Below the pieces are notes generated by a model. That model was not told the origin of the DNA. It saw only the letters and a list, made by a program, of their open reading frames with translations, and did not search any database. A stretch of DNA of 64,000 bases from Calcarisporiella thermophila CBS 279.70 (lineage: Eukaryota; Calcarisporiellomycota), in NCBI RefSeq assembly GCF_041956535.1, contig NW_027192212.1:264970-328969 (forward strand), given 5' to 3'. Each line of letters starts with the position of its first letter. Positions within the stretch are counted from its first letter, which is position 1. Of this stretch, positions 22,899 through 35,524 are shown in pieces. The position numbers were made by a program, and so were the translations under genes.

Positions 22899-24222
22899 AT
22901 GCGCTGGCTCAAAACACTTATTCTGGTCGCTCCCACCCTAGCGGTGGTTGCCGCTCAGGCCCCATTGATAGTTCCTAAAGACGGGGAGCCAATTCCAAAC
23001 TCTTATATTGTGATCCTCAAGCCAGAAACCGTTCTCTCTCAAGTACTTACTGATGTCACCTCTCTTCTAAGACCGTTGGCCCCTTTGACTTCCCTCACCT
23101 CTCACGCCATTGGAGCCTTCCAGGCACTTGTCGGCAATTTCGATAATGCAGCACTTGAAGTGTTGCGAAGAAGTCCCTTTGTGGACCGAGTGGAGCAAGA
23201 CGTGAAATTCAAAGCAAATGCTGTGCAGGAAGACGCACCTTGGGGTCTGGTACGTATTTCTCATAGAGACAACCCAATTGCCAGTGGAATAAGGGAATAT
23301 GTGTACGACCCCAATGGTGGTGCTGGCCAGGTGGTATATATTTTGGATACGGGCGTAAACATTAAGCACGAGGAATTCGAGGGTCGGGCTGTAAGTATAG
23401 CTTTTCATTCCGGCCCTCTCTAGCATTTGGCTCATATTTCTCGATCTTCAATAGCGCATCGGCAAAACCTTTTATGAGGGCACCGGTGAAGATGACTTGG
23501 GCCATGGTACCCATGTCGCAGGCATTGTGGGTGGTAAGACATATGGTGTCGCCAAGAAAGCTGAGATTGTGTCAGTCAAGGTTCTAGGCCCTGACGGCAG
23601 CGGCTCAACGAGCACCATCATTGCTGGGTTGGAATGGGTTAATAAAAATGCAGATAAGGGAAAGAGTGTTGTGAATATGTCTTTGGGCGGCCCACGAAGT
23701 ATCGCGCTTGACCTTGCAGTTCGAGAGGTATGTGCTGGCAACAGCATGCTAGCCATAATATCTAGATAATTGTGACTAACGCAATTTGTATTGGAACTCT
23801 AGGTAACTAACAATAACACAATTGTGGTGGTAGCGGCCGGTAACAGCAACTTTGACTCCTGCTTTTTCTCGCCTGCCGGATCTCCAGGTGTGATTTCCGT
23901 AGCCGCCACCCAAGAGGATGACAAACGCGCCTCCTACAGCAACTTCGGTTTTCTCTGCACCACTCTGTTTGCCCCTGGAACCCAAATCCCATCCGCATGG
24001 ATCGGTTCCACTACCGAAGTAAAGACGATCTCCGGTACTTCAATGGCTTCTCCACACGTAGCAGGTGCTGTTGCCGTGATGTTGGGAAGAGAAGGACCGT
24101 TGACTCCATCACAGGTGAAGAAGCGTCTGCAGGATAATGCTACTAAGAATAAGGTTAGCGATGCACGATCGCCCAATCTCTTGCTCTTCGAGAGGGGACC
24201 TGAAGAGAATCAAGCGCAGTAG
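22899..24222 (+). CDS. Secreted subtilisin-like serine protease (S8, proteinase K type)
   Basis: Three exons (22899-23390, 23455-23727, 23803-24222) give 394 aa. Residues 1-20 form a signal peptide (MRWLKTLILVAPTLAVVAAQ). An I9 inhibitor propeptide follows (SYIVILKPET to FVDRVEQD). The mature enzyme starts near APWGL. The catalytic triad is complete: Asp about 150 in YILDTGV, His about 181 in GHGTHVAG and Ser about 335 in GTSMASPHVAG. The oxyanion Asn lies in AAGNSNFDSC. It is expected to be secreted or vacuolar and to act as an endopeptidase in nutrient acquisition. There is no C-terminal extension or GPI signal. It is convergent with the carrier gene at 24509. Confidence 0.95.
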
Positions 24223-24508
24223 ACGACATTGGACAATTTCACCTTACATTTGCAGTAGAAACACCGAAAATCTCTAGAGAGCATACTTTTCATCAAAACA
24301 CATTTTAATCTCTAATGTGTACTTTATGGCTTCGTCTCTGGTTACGAGCATATTATTTGTGTTAGTTTAATCCAATTAAACATGTTCAATAACTTTCATA
24401 TAAAAACATTTTAAATACGGGTCTCACTGAAAGATATTTTATGATCTCACAATAGAGGGGAAGGATTGAAGGATTGTTGCAAAATAAAAGCAGAGTTACC
24501 AATCTTCT

Positions 24509-25546
24509 TCAGGAGCTGCTTCCTCCGGCTCCATACTTTCGCCCTAACATCCAGACTTGGAGTGTATCATATCCAGCAAGTGCACCTGCCCCCGCTATTG
24601 CCCTTAGAATATTTGCTCCAGCGCCTTTAAATAGCGATCGCATGCCTTCTCGTTCGATAATCTGTTTAAATGCCGCGTAGGACGAGGAGTATTTCACAGC
24701 TTCCCCCGAAGTCATCATCATTCTCCGGCGCACGGTATCAAAGGGGTAGGAGCACAGTCCCGCACTGATGGTGACACCCCATCCCAGCAGAAATGAAGCG
24801 AGGAAATTATTCTCCAGGGAACCAACCAACACAGCAGGCTTTAGGCTGTCATATATACCAAAATAGAGCCCTCTGTAAACAATAATTCCAACGCACGATA
24901 TGTTGAATCCGCGATAAAGCCCGAGGACTCCATCGCTCTTTAGTGTTTTACGATATACATCTAGAAGGCCATTGAACTGGCGTTCGCCACCGATCTTTTG
25001 AGCTGTCTTTGCGTCATTAGCCAACCTCGTCCGTGCAAAATCCAGCGAATATACAAATACAAGCGATGACGCGCCTGCAGCTCCTCCACTTGCTAAATTT
25101 CCTGCAAACCAGCGCCAATATCCATCCCGATTTTTATCATAACCAAACAATCTTTTGAAATAGTCTTTAAAGGCGAAGTTGAGAGCCTGGGTTGGGAAAT
25201 AACGCAAAACATTGGCCATATTTCCTCGCCAGAGGGCATATACGCCTTCGTCCTTAATGGTACGAGAAAAACACTCCCCTATCCCCTTATAAGGGTGAGA
25301 GAGGCGACCACTACGAAGCATCTCATCCTGATTTTGAATGAGGAGTTTAACACGCTCTATAGGAGCTGCTGCAGTTTTGGAGACTGCAGCAGAAACACCT
25401 CCCATAAGAAAGTCAACCACAAAGCTGAATACAAGAAATGAATGAATGAGTGAATGAGCATTTGAGAAAATGAATGCCACATCACAATAAATTTACTTTT
25501 TTGGATCTTTTGCAGAGCTCCTGTCAATCTTTAATTCGGTTGCCAT
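24509..25546 (-). CDS. AAC: Mitochondrial ADP/ATP carrier
   Basis: Two exons (25497-25546 and 24509-25424) give 321 aa. Exon 1 encodes [16 protein letters not shown] and a split Asn codon. Three mitochondrial carrier repeats are present, each with a Px(D/E)xx(K/R) motif: PIERVK, SLDFAR in the degenerate position, and PFDTVR. The third contains RRRMMM, the diagnostic signature of ADP/ATP translocases. [23 protein letters not shown] is also typical. The protein exchanges matrix ATP for cytosolic ADP in the inner membrane. The C terminus is a Gly/Ser-rich GAGGSSS. The first Met of the larger exon frame lies inside the intron, so the short upstream exon is needed for a normal N terminus. Confidence 0.96.
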
Positions 25547-26747
25547 TTCTCCTTCTTATTATTATTATAAATTTTCGGTTTCTTTTAGAGGGGCTTTAGA
25601 AGAGCTCGAAAATATAAATCTAGAGTCAATTGTAATCCCGGTGGCCAACAAAGCCAAAACCGAAAAATTGAGGACGCCAACTGCCATTGAATCATTTGAA
25701 ATGAGCCGTCACGCCGAATGGATATAATATTTTTGATATTCTAAGAAATTCGTATTGCCGATACAATCTTGGGGTATACTGGTCAACAAAGTTTAGATAT
25801 GGCGTCACTGTTAGAGTAGTTTACTAACCTAGAGTATTGATTACACTAACTACGCTCAGGTTTAGTAAATAAAGATAGAGCGTTTTCGTTATTTGAATCG
25901 CAGCATTGGTTCTGCCTGTTATAATGATGCAAGTTCATAGTGAGCGCATTTGGGCAATATTTATCCGAAATCATACGTTAGTTACTGGAGTATTTAGCAT
26001 GATTGGCGTCTGACATATGGCTTCTACTATTCTCGAAATAGCTATGGCTGAGCTTGCATCGCCCTACCACTCTATGTCTTTCTTGACATAATTTATGGAT
26101 TCAATATGAAACAAGCTTTATCACCGATTCTATTGACATCTTCAATCTCACTTTGAATATGAATGTTTCCGAATACAAATGCTTCAGTGAATAAACAGCC
26201 CTTTGTGTATAGCAGCATAACATGATGTATATTTCGTATCACTTGAATTAAGCACAAGGCATTTTTGATTTTGCTAGTTTATAAATTAAAGCGATGATCA
26301 GTAAGGCATTAATTAATCGACTGACGTTCACTGAAGTGGTGAACCTCTACTTCATCTTTTGATTCCTCCCTTTTTCTACTTTGCACTTAATTTTGCCTAA
26401 GATTAACGATACAACCAATTAGTTGTATACATGACACGAATAAATTAATAATATCAAGACATGGAATAGTTTAATTGACAGGGCTCATTTAATAAATTGG
26501 ATATGCTATTGAATAAACCAAAGTAATTGTAAATTCAGTCATATGAATTTGAAATCTACGATAGGGGTGTAGTTGCGTGGGAGGCAAAGTTTTCGTTTAG
26601 AAACAGCAATTTCTTTCGAGGGTATTGGGATCTGAGGTTGTCCTCAGTTAAGTAGTCTAATAAACTTTTTTCTTGAAAAACAATATTTTTATCTACAATA
26701 ATGATTAAAATAACTCATGATATAATAAATATCAATAAATCTTACAG
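25547..26747. other. AT-rich intergenic, about 1.2 kb
   Basis: I see no gene or repeat. Stop codons are dense in all frames. It contains the carrier promoter on the left and the 3' flank of the PacC-like gene on the right. Confidence 0.55.
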
Positions 26748-27688
26748 CTACACATATACAAAAGTGTCCTTCGACACCTCGCTCATGCTGGTACACCATG
26801 TCTTGTTAAAAATTGAGTTGTTTAGTGAGGAATATTTGAAGGGTGAGAAACTTGCATCCAGCTGCTGAACCATCCAACTGTCATACATCGTCCGAATACG
26901 TTTCGGTCTCTGTGGCTCAGCATCAACCAGAGGAGAAGAGCGATTAACGTTATTAGGCGAGAGGGGAAGGGAGAGAGATCGCTTTTTTTCTAAATTATAT
27001 GAAAATTTCTATGGTTAATATCAATATTTGTGATACTATATAAATAATAGTTATTACCTCTTGTCGGCTCCGAGGAAGGCTGTGATTCGTACTCTTCAAC
27101 AGACGCAGTGGTAAACTGCTCTTGTGGAAGTAGCTCCCTCTTGGGTAATCGCATCGGAACGTAGTGCAATTGAGGAGATTGTGATTTGGGACGTTCGTGA
27201 GTACGAGCGTGTTTCTTGAGGTCTTGCGGCCGCTTGAAGGATTTTGAGCAATGCTAAATATGAAAAAAGTTAATCAGCTTTCCGTAGACTAGTGCGTTGA
27301 TGTAGGTAAAGATAAAGATAAAGAGGAGGCAGATAAAAATTGCAATGGACACATTGTTTTGCCAAAAGTATGAGCACAATGAGGAGAAAAGTTAGAGCCT
27401 CACCTTACATGAATACGGTTTTAATGGAATGTGAACTCGCAAATGAGAAGTAATGTGATCACGCTTCGAAAAGCTTGCAACTTCGCACGAATCCCATTGG
27501 CAGGTTAGGCATAATGTCTTTCCATTGATTTTGCGCCCGACGTGCTCCTCGCATACGTGGCGATATAATGCCTCCGCGTCTTCACCGAATGCCTTGCGAC
27601 AGCCATTCCATCGGCAGAGAAGAGCAGGTTCGGGAGTCTCGCCGGCAGTCGGCGGAGCTTGGATATCATTATTCAGTTGTTCCATCAA
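26748..27688 (-). CDS. RIM101: Short PacC/Rim101-like C2H2 zinc-finger transcription factor
   Basis: Three exons (27404-27688, 27058-27253, 26748-26989) give only 240 aa. Finger 1 (LCRWNGC, then H44 and H49), finger 2 (CQWDSC, then H82 and H86) and finger 3 ([21 protein letters not shown]) match PacC almost residue for residue. The match includes the paired Trp of fingers 1-2 and the DNA-contacting [16 protein letters not shown] and KRPQDLKKH segments. PacC activates alkaline-pH genes by binding GCCARG. A 130-residue Ser/Pro-rich tail with basic KKR and RPKRIR patches follows, then a stop. The long C-terminal inhibitory and signalling region of PacC (about 680 aa in Aspergillus) is missing. 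Two GCCAAG sites lie just upstream. MMEQ and MEQL are alternative starts. Confidence 0.9.
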
Positions 27689-27752
27689 TGCAATTGTGAA
27701 TGAAAATAGCTAGAGAACTTCTTGTCCCCGTGAAGGTTTTAAATATATGAAT

Positions 27753-27784
27753 GCCAAGGAAAAATTAAGTGGTCGATTGCCAAG
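27753..27784 (-). promoter_or_regulatory. Two PacC consensus sites GCCAAG upstream of the PacC-like gene
   Basis: GCCAAG occurs at 27753-27758 and 27779-27784, about 65 and 91 bases upstream of the ATG at 27688. GCCARG is the established PacC core. The paired spacing suggests autoregulation. Binding is inferred from sequence only. Confidence 0.5.
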
Positions 27785-29537
27785 CCAGAGAACCTACCCA
27801 AGAAAATTCCGTCAAGAGCTCTTAACCTAACCTATCTAGAAACTGGTGCCTTCCTCTTGGATTTTCCATCAAAATCGGATATTCATTGGCCACAGGCGAA
27901 CACAACGACTTATATGTCCAAGCGGAGGTTGTGTCCTCTGCATAATCACCCATTAGGATATAGTTTCCATTCTACTTTTTGCAAAAAGTAGCAGCTATTT
28001 TTAAGACTTGAGCGTGGCAAGCCCTCAGTAGGTGAGTAGTACTGTGCACTTTCTTTTGAGCCGGTTGTTTTTATTTCTTGGGCTTTTGTATTCGAAACGC
28101 TCGTTAGAGATTGTCGATTAGCACTGCTATAATTTTTCCTAGCACAAAACGGTGACAAGTTTGGGATTACGACATTCATCTTGGAGATCATTTTCCAAGA
28201 TGAATCAGTGGTTCTTATCGCACATTGTACTATTTTGTCTTGGAAGTTTTTTCGATGTACTCTTACCAGCGCGAAACTCTCTAATTCTATATATGGTTGT
28301 GTTCGCCCCAGTGCTAACTGGGCCAAGGGCAACCTTGAGAGGATTCAAAAGCAATAGAGAAAAGCGTCCATTATTCAGATCGGGAAGCGCTTGGTAGTCT
28401 GAATCTGAATATCGCTGAGAGTTTGGGCCAATACGACCCAAAGGTTACATGCAGGATGAGCCACTTAATTGTCAACTCAGAATGATTCCTTCGCCACCCA
28501 AACATGTTGCTTGAAATCTTTCAAGTACTAATGAAGACAATTCGATATACCTCTGCCGTTCATGCAGGGTGATAGCAACAATAGCAACAATATTGGTGCC
28601 AAGACTGATTTTTCTTCGGCATTATCCTGTAATGGTTCACTTCATGCTGCGACTCTCAATAGGGTGATTGTTAGATGCCAGAACGTACAACAATCTATAG
28701 GCCTTAGATGCCTAACGACATATGAACTCGCGTCTGTCTCACTGAACTCTCGCCAACTGGTCTATCTCTTTTTAAAATTCTCAGTCGTGGCGATAAATAA
28801 ACATTAAATGCAGTTTCAAGAATTTGACGGGTTTCTGGCCAAGTTCGAATTTCCAGAGCCATTCACAGAATAGCTCTTAAATTATTACGGCGACTTCATC
28901 TGTCATGCTCTACATGTGCCATTGACAATGGATGTTGGGAATGGAATTAAAATCCAGGAGGGTTTAGGCTATGCTGATGAAGGCAAAATCATCAGATTCA
29001 GATTTCTTGCAGTGCAAAGTAAGAGAAAATCCGTGGCATATCTCTTTTCTCCCCATCTCAGGTGCGTGAAACTACCTCAAAATAAGTCCTATCCAGCTTG
29101 GGGCAATGGCTTCTAGTGCAGTATATGAGGGGTTTTAAAGTAGTTAAGATCAGCTGAACTTTAAATTAAACCTGCCCTCAACGGTTCCTGTATGGATCTC
29201 TTGAAAAAACGAATAACGGGGAGAGATGCATTTAATAATTTATTCTTATTATATTAAGGGAAAAAGTGATTGCCTAGTCTTTAATTCTGAAAGGAATAAA
29301 TTCAGCATTTTGAATCGTATGAATTTTCTCCATTTATTATTTCTTATTATTTATGTAAAATCGTCTGTTTTCCTCCCACACAACTCCTATAATTTTCCCT
29401 CCATCTTCCTTTTTCTCTCTCTTCCAATCATCGTCTTCTCCCGTTTCTTCCACTTCATTTTATCTATTCTCTATTGATTTTCTCCCGAATTTGTAAGCTT
29501 ATTAAAAGGCTTAAATCGCGTTGTCACGCACAATCCC
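27785..29537. other. Intergenic, about 1.75 kb, no recognised gene
   Basis: Several frames of 60-130 codons occur on both strands (27946-28332 minus and 28916-29116 plus, for example), none with a recognisable domain. Interrupted protein-like stretches around 28850-29110 could be decayed coding sequence, but I cannot name a parent gene. The right 300 bases are pyrimidine-rich, suiting a promoter of the next gene. Confidence 0.45.
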
Positions 29538-30587
29538 ATGTCCTCCTCCAAAGAAGCAGATCGCGACCAACGACGCCTTCCTACTCTCGATGATGTCCTT
29601 TCAAAACGCAGCAATACTCCCGTATGTCTCTATAGCTATCGCCTCTTTCTGCAACATCGCCACCATACTGTAGAGAATCTTCTCTTTTATTTGCACGTCA
29701 AAGAACACGAGCAGCTGTATCGGCGCTTTCGTCGACAGCAAAAGCGCTCACGCGCATTCAGTACAAGCGATGCAAGCACACTTGTTACTTTGACCAGTGG
29801 CGGAAAAGAGACTGAAGTTGATAAAAGAGATAGCCGTCAGACAAACCAATCGGCTGATGGTGGAGATGTGATCACGCAGCAAGAGCTACTAGAGTCGGCT
29901 GAGCGAATATATCATCGATTTATTGTCCCTGGCTCTACTCAGGAGGTAAACCTTCCTCTCCCTGTGCGTCAACGCATTCAAAACGACATAGACATCAACA
30001 AGCGCAGCGACGCTGAGATATTTGCTCCAGCAAAAGAATTTGTTTTTGCCCAGATGGAGCAGCACAGTTTCCCTGAATTCCTCAAATCGCGGTCAAGACG
30101 AAATCTGACCGTGCTACATGGGATTTTACGGCTAGCCTTAGGGCTTTTCGCACTATTTTGCGGATTCGCAGTGGCCTTGAGTCTTATATTCTTGGACCGG
30201 ATCCCGTGGTCAATGCGGTTATGGGTAGCTATTTTTCATTGATAGAATAAGGCAAAGGATTTGATATTGACATCTTCTTCATGTAGGGAATTATTCCAAT
30301 ATGGATAGGTGTATACAATATACTTGTAGGAGTAACGGAGCTTTGTCCGCTCATGGTGCTCATCGGAAACGTTAGGTGTGTTGGTTATATATATACATTC
30401 TAAAGCATATCTTTAACCCTTGTCTACTAATTCTAGCGAAATGGAGTTTTTCCGATTTGGAAAAATTAGAGAGGATAGCGTGCGTCGTCTGCTGATCCGA
30501 CGCTCGCTGCTGATTCTAATTGCCTCGATTTTTATAACGGTTGTTCTGATGGTGGTTCTTTGTGTTGTGCCTGGGAAGCGTTTATGA
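29538..30587 (+). CDS. RAX1: RGS-domain membrane protein, Rax1-like
   Basis: Three exons (29538-30224, 30287-30375, 30437-30587) give 308 aa. The N-terminal half is an RGS-type helical bundle beginning LPTLDDVLSKR. It has FLQHRHHTVENLLFYLHVKEHEQLY, QELLESAERIYHRFIVPGS and a final AKEFVFAQMEQHSFPEFLKS helix. A basic/Ser-rich insert interrupts the fold (about residues 66-110). The C-terminal half has three hydrophobic membrane segments (LRLALGLFALFCGFAVALSLIF, WIGVYNILVGV and LLILIASIFITVVLMVVLCVV). RGS followed by about three membrane helices is the layout of yeast Rax1, which marks cell poles for bipolar budding and polarity. GAP activity towards a G-alpha is not demonstrated for that family. 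Confidence 0.85.
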
Positions 30588-31163
30588 GCAATCTATTCGA
30601 AGCTGCGAAATCGCGCTCAAATACGGACCTACTATTTGCTGAATCAGGACTGAATATTAGAGAGGACGAGGAGTCCAGATTGCGAAGCGGCTGAAAGGGG
30701 CTTGAATTCTGTGGTGCATTTAATAATGCACAGGCTAACACGCTGCCATCATCCCCTCTCCTACTTTATTCTATTAAGACTGCTGGAACCTCCTTAAAAC
30801 GCTTAGCATTATATTTCGCTTATAATCCCTATGTTTGTTATTTCGCTTTATATATTTTATATATCTCGTTTCCTTCATCTCGAAAAATTGTTTGCTGGGC
30901 ATCTCTAGTGTGATACCTTCTTATTCCTTCTTATTTTCCTCCATACATAGGAGTGCTCTAGAATATCTCTATAAAAGGATACTTAATTGCTCCCGAATCC
31001 CAAATAAAACAAGCAGCCCTATTAAAGACTGCAACTCCATAGTAGTGCTTTGTAAAGTATTAAATTTATTCAATGTTGGGAACTCCAACAAACATAGTAT
31101 TCATCCCTTCTATTTATCATTACAGAGGTTAAATAGGCCTTTCAGATTCCCAGTCGATACGTT
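30588..31163. other. Intergenic between convergent genes
   Basis: 576 bases holding the 3' ends of two convergent genes. No coding evidence was seen; AT-rich with TATATTTTATATAT near 30850. Confidence 0.5.
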
Positions 31164-34100
31164 CTATGCTGCTTGCGCTTTTTTCTTTCCTGACATCTTT
31201 TTCTTTTTCTTCATTGTCTCGATATTGGGAGCGGATACCTTGCATTTGCCCATCATAGATGATATCAATTCCGTCTCCGGGATGCTCTTGATGAGATCAC
31301 GCTCCTGATTATTCTCATCCGAGAGATTGAGGAACAAATGTATAGCGGTGTTGACAGCTTGAATAAAGATCAAGGGTGGATTTAGTAAGAACACCGTGCG
31401 ATCCAACAAGGGAATAAATTAACGAATAGGATAGGTACCTTTGCCTTTCTTCATCGTGCCTGGAGTCAGCTTCACCTTATATTTGTATTTTTGCAGAGCG
31501 GAGTAAGGGGCACAAACCGGAACTGCGTATAGAAGTGTGTCATCTGGATGTGGAATTCCAGTGAGAGCGTCAAGGAATGACATATTCTCCTGTACAATGG
31601 TTTAACAAAAATATGAATATTAGAATTTTAAGCACGCAAGCTAAAGCTTACAGCATCCTCGGCCTCGAGAATCGGGATGTTTTCTTCCTTCATTATCCGG
31701 TGAATCTCTTGCCTATCCTGATCAGTATGAACATCGTCCAGCTATGCGTAGAACATTTGTTAAAGCAATCAAAAGCATCACTTAAATTAAAATTGATTGT
31801 ACTTGTTCATCTGTATGGCTGGCTTTATACTCCGGCGCTTCTTCTACCGCCGTCTGTGATTTTTCCGTCTCTTTTTGCTTTCCTTCATTCCTTTTTCCAT
31901 GCGGCTGCTGCTTTTGATTCTGCTTTTGTGCCATCTGCGCTTTTCGCTCTGCTTCTTTCTTAGCTTTTTTGCCTTTTGGTTGCGGCCCCTTCGAGGACTT
32001 AAGAAAAGGAACGATTAATATTTAAATAAATGAATGCGCCTTTTTCCTTTCTAAACAAGGCAAGCCTACCCCTAATAATTGCATCCTTATCTCTCTTTCT
32101 TCCTCGTCTTGGTCCGCATACTTTTCCTTCAGCTTTTTCAATTTCCCCTTCTTTCCACGTGCAACAGGCACCGGTGTTGCTTTGGACTTCTTTTCACTAT
32201 CTGTTCCAGAATGCCCAGACAAAGACGAACTCGTACGCTCTTCTTCAACTGCAATTCCTAGCCGCTGTTTCTTTTGTTGACGACGTTCTTTGGCAGACAT
32301 GTGTTTTTTCTTCTGGATATCAGAAAAAAAGACTTGTCACGATTCCTACTACAAACTAAATCCAATAATTCTCTTACCGAAGTTGAGTGCTTATCGTCCT
32401 GTTGAGGCTCTTCTTCCTCCTCTTCCAGATCATTTTGTCCGTATTCAGACAAGTTGTACTTGTCCCATGTCGATAACTCCACTTGGGTGTCAGGGAATGC
32501 GAATTCCTCGTCTTCGAAGGTATCATCCTTGGCTGAGGTTTGTGCAGTAGACTCCAACGACAGGTTTTGAAGTTGTCCAATTAGAGTTGGAGGGGTCTCC
32601 TTCTCTCCTTCCCCAATCTTACTTGTGTCTTCTTCTTTGGGTGCTATCAAATCCTCTGAATTTGCCTCTCCTTCTGCCTTATGTTCTCTCTCATCTTCAA
32701 CCCTCATTTCTTCATCTTCACTCTTCTCCTCCGGCTCTATCTCCTGTTCCTGCTCTCCGTCCCTTACTCCAAATATATCTCTGTTTTGTGGTTCTCTTAC
32801 TATTTTTTCGGGTCCTTCTCTTTCTTCGACTATTTCTTCATCACCTAAAGCAGCTAAAGTGCGTCGTTCTCCAATATGTCTAGCAATGCACGACTCATCC
32901 ACACGGAACAGGAGTCCAAAGCCGTATACAAGCTGCACTGGTGGAAGGAAATTTTTCTTTCCACGGATCATGAAACTGCCAGTGGTAAGATACTCTCCGG
33001 TGGGTGCAGTTTTTGAAACCTGGGAATAATTACCAAATAAATTATGCCATTCCAACGAAAATAGAAATCAACAAGTTGTTACCTGATCATATGTAACCCA
33101 ATATGCACTTGTAACGATTTTTGCTTCCCATGCTTTACTCTGGCATACACTCATTACACCGGCCTGGAACATCGTGCTGGGAGGAACCTCACCGCCTGAG
33201 GGATTCTTCACAATTACGCTTGCGGCACCATGCAGGTCAGCGTGTACATAGAGATCGCCCTTTCGGAAATATCTTTTCACAAGCTGCTCATTTTGCTGTG
33301 CATCACGCCCAGCAATCACAAGGTAATTTTCGCTCGAAATAAACCAGAGGAATTTCTCGAACCAGTAAGGTTTGCGAATTTTGTTAATTCGCACTGTTGT
33401 CCTTGTCTCCTTGATATCCTGGAGTACCTTACGTTGAGCGCTCTTTAAAGCCTATGCAAAGGATTGATCCATAGTTTAGTATGCAATCCTATTAAAAAAA
33501 TATTGGATTTGAATTATCTCTATTTTAATCCCACCTTTTCAGAAGCCGCAAGTGTTTTCTCCTGCTTCACTGCCGACTGCTTCTTCTGTTCATAGAATCG
33601 TCTCGCATTAGCAAAGGCCGATAATCCGATATCGATGTCCACTTTCCACGCCTCAACCACTGGCTTTTGCTTTGATTTGGATTTTTCGGCGTCTTCAGTT
33701 TCAGAATCATCAAATAATTCGTCTTCATCTGCCTCGCTCTCCTCTTGAGCATCCTGATCACTAAAAAAAAAATTGTTAATAAGCACTATATTTCAAGCTT
33801 TATGTTGAATTGAACGGATGAATAACCTTAGTAATAAAGTGATCTGATTAGTTTCCAATTTTAACCCGGATATCATCAATGCAATCGGATTGCCATTTCT
33901 TCTCTCGTTTTCTACCAGGGCCTCCAGATCAAGCCAATCCATTCCGCTTGCAATAGCGTTCCGTAAAATTAAGATGGCTGCATCCACCATGGCAAGATTG
34001 GCCTCGATTAACTGAGCTCGGCGAACGTTACTAAGCTGTGCCCCTTCAAGTGCCTTGATACGTTCTTCGTGATCCCGACGAACAGCATCGAGTTTCTTTA

Positions 34101-35524
34101 GGGCAGCATCCTCTTGTTGTCTCTGCTTTAATTCCAATTTCTGACTCTCCAGGGCAGAGAAAAATTCATCAACTGCTTCATCAAAAGATGCAAATTCTTT
34201 AGTAGGCTTCCCACTATGTTGGAGTAGAGCAAATGGATGAAATTCGTCGTAGCTTTATAAAAAAAAAACCAGTGTCAATATTGGGCAAAATTAAGGAAAA
34301 AGAAGGATAATTACGTTGTAAACTCCTTGCTCTCGCCATCCTCTAACTCATTACTACGCTTTTCGTGTTTCTTCAAAATTATATAACCCTAATAGATTGG
34401 ATGATTTCAGAGAAACCATTTATAATAATTCCAAAATCTCTGCAAAGCACTTGCCTTTTGTGTAGTTTTTCCGCAGTCCAGTATCATCCTGTCCGCTTCA
34501 AGAAATGCTTTCAACAAGGCTTCCATCTGAGGTGAATCTGTTGCAGCGAAGAACGTAAGTTTTACAAAACGAAATGAACATTTCGCATAAATATGTATAT
34601 ACCGGATGTGCTATCGATTTCAGTGGCTACCTTTGCTCCCGGATTAATATCCGCCATCAATAATACGTGCTCTACCATTGCCTGTCCATAGTCTAGACCA
34701 AAACTGAGGACTTTCTTCAGAGTGTCCTTGGGGCCTGCAGACGCAAGACAATTTTGCAATCTTCCCAGCGTTATGGGCTCAAACGTTCGTGCTACGGAAC
34801 TTACATCGTATACCTCTCCCACCGCCATTCGAGTGGATTCATTAGGCTGAACCACTCGAAGAAGCGAGAGAATCACATAATTTTCATCCGTCAAAATAAT
34901 GTTTCCCTAAATGAAAGAAAAGCTATTTAAAGAAGACACACAACAGAAGTGTACACATTCATATTATACCGCAGCATAAAATTCTGCAATGATATGGTAT
35001 CCCTTGTTTTCTCCGCCAAATTCAAAATCCACGATACGATCCACACCAAGTTGCTGAATATTAGTTAACCTACGAGTTCTAATGTGTTTACGGAGCTGTA
35101 GTTGAGTATACCGCAATGTATTAGTGAAAAGAGTAAGGGGGGTGTGGTTAAGAATCAGCTTTTACTTTTGTGCAGAAGCCCGAGGGGATCTGATTCTTTT
35201 CTCGAGCAAATTGTGTAGAATGTAAACGGATTCCTGACTCGATCAGAACCAGCTCTTTGTGCTCGGGCTAGATAAAAGGAAATAATTTAATGGTAATTAT
35301 CGTAATTATTGAATAAGATTCGAGCCCACTTTAGAAAATTTGAACAGATATGTTTTTGCGTTGATATCATATACATTTTGTAATCTTAGACCTATGATCC
35401 TACAACAAAATTAGAGATAAAGCTATTATTTAGAGCGCAATGAGAGAAATCTGGGACATGCGTACTTTTCTTTGAGACTAGCGACAGTAGCTCGAACGTC
35501 GATGGCACTAAATCGCTGCTTCAT
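31164..35524 (-). CDS. RQC2: Ribosome quality control protein Rqc2/Tae2 (NEMF)
   Basis: About a dozen exons, roughly 1,000 aa. Domains run in family order. NFACT-N begins [17 protein letters not shown] and includes [13 protein letters not shown]. Then come YIILKKH and [15 protein letters not shown] coiled coil (about 33800-34140) follows. NFACT-R has [40 protein letters not shown] and PPSTMFQAG. An acidic KEKE-type linker and a C-terminal NFACT-C end in Lys-rich [15 protein letters not shown]. Rqc2 binds 60S subunits carrying stalled peptidyl-tRNA and directs CAT-tail addition with Ltn1. The residues equivalent to yeast Asp9 and Asp98-Arg99, required for CAT tailing, are visible here as Asp9 and about Asp96-Arg97. 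Exon borders in the linker region are the least certain. Confidence 0.93.

Noticed and set aside
27946-28441. Minus-strand frames of 128 and 78 codons, possible transposon remnant
   Set aside because: No reverse transcriptase, integrase or transposase motif could be recognised and no terminal repeats were seen.
30532-30741. Minus-strand frame overlapping the Rax1-like last exon
   Set aside because: Antisense to a well-supported exon and without motifs.
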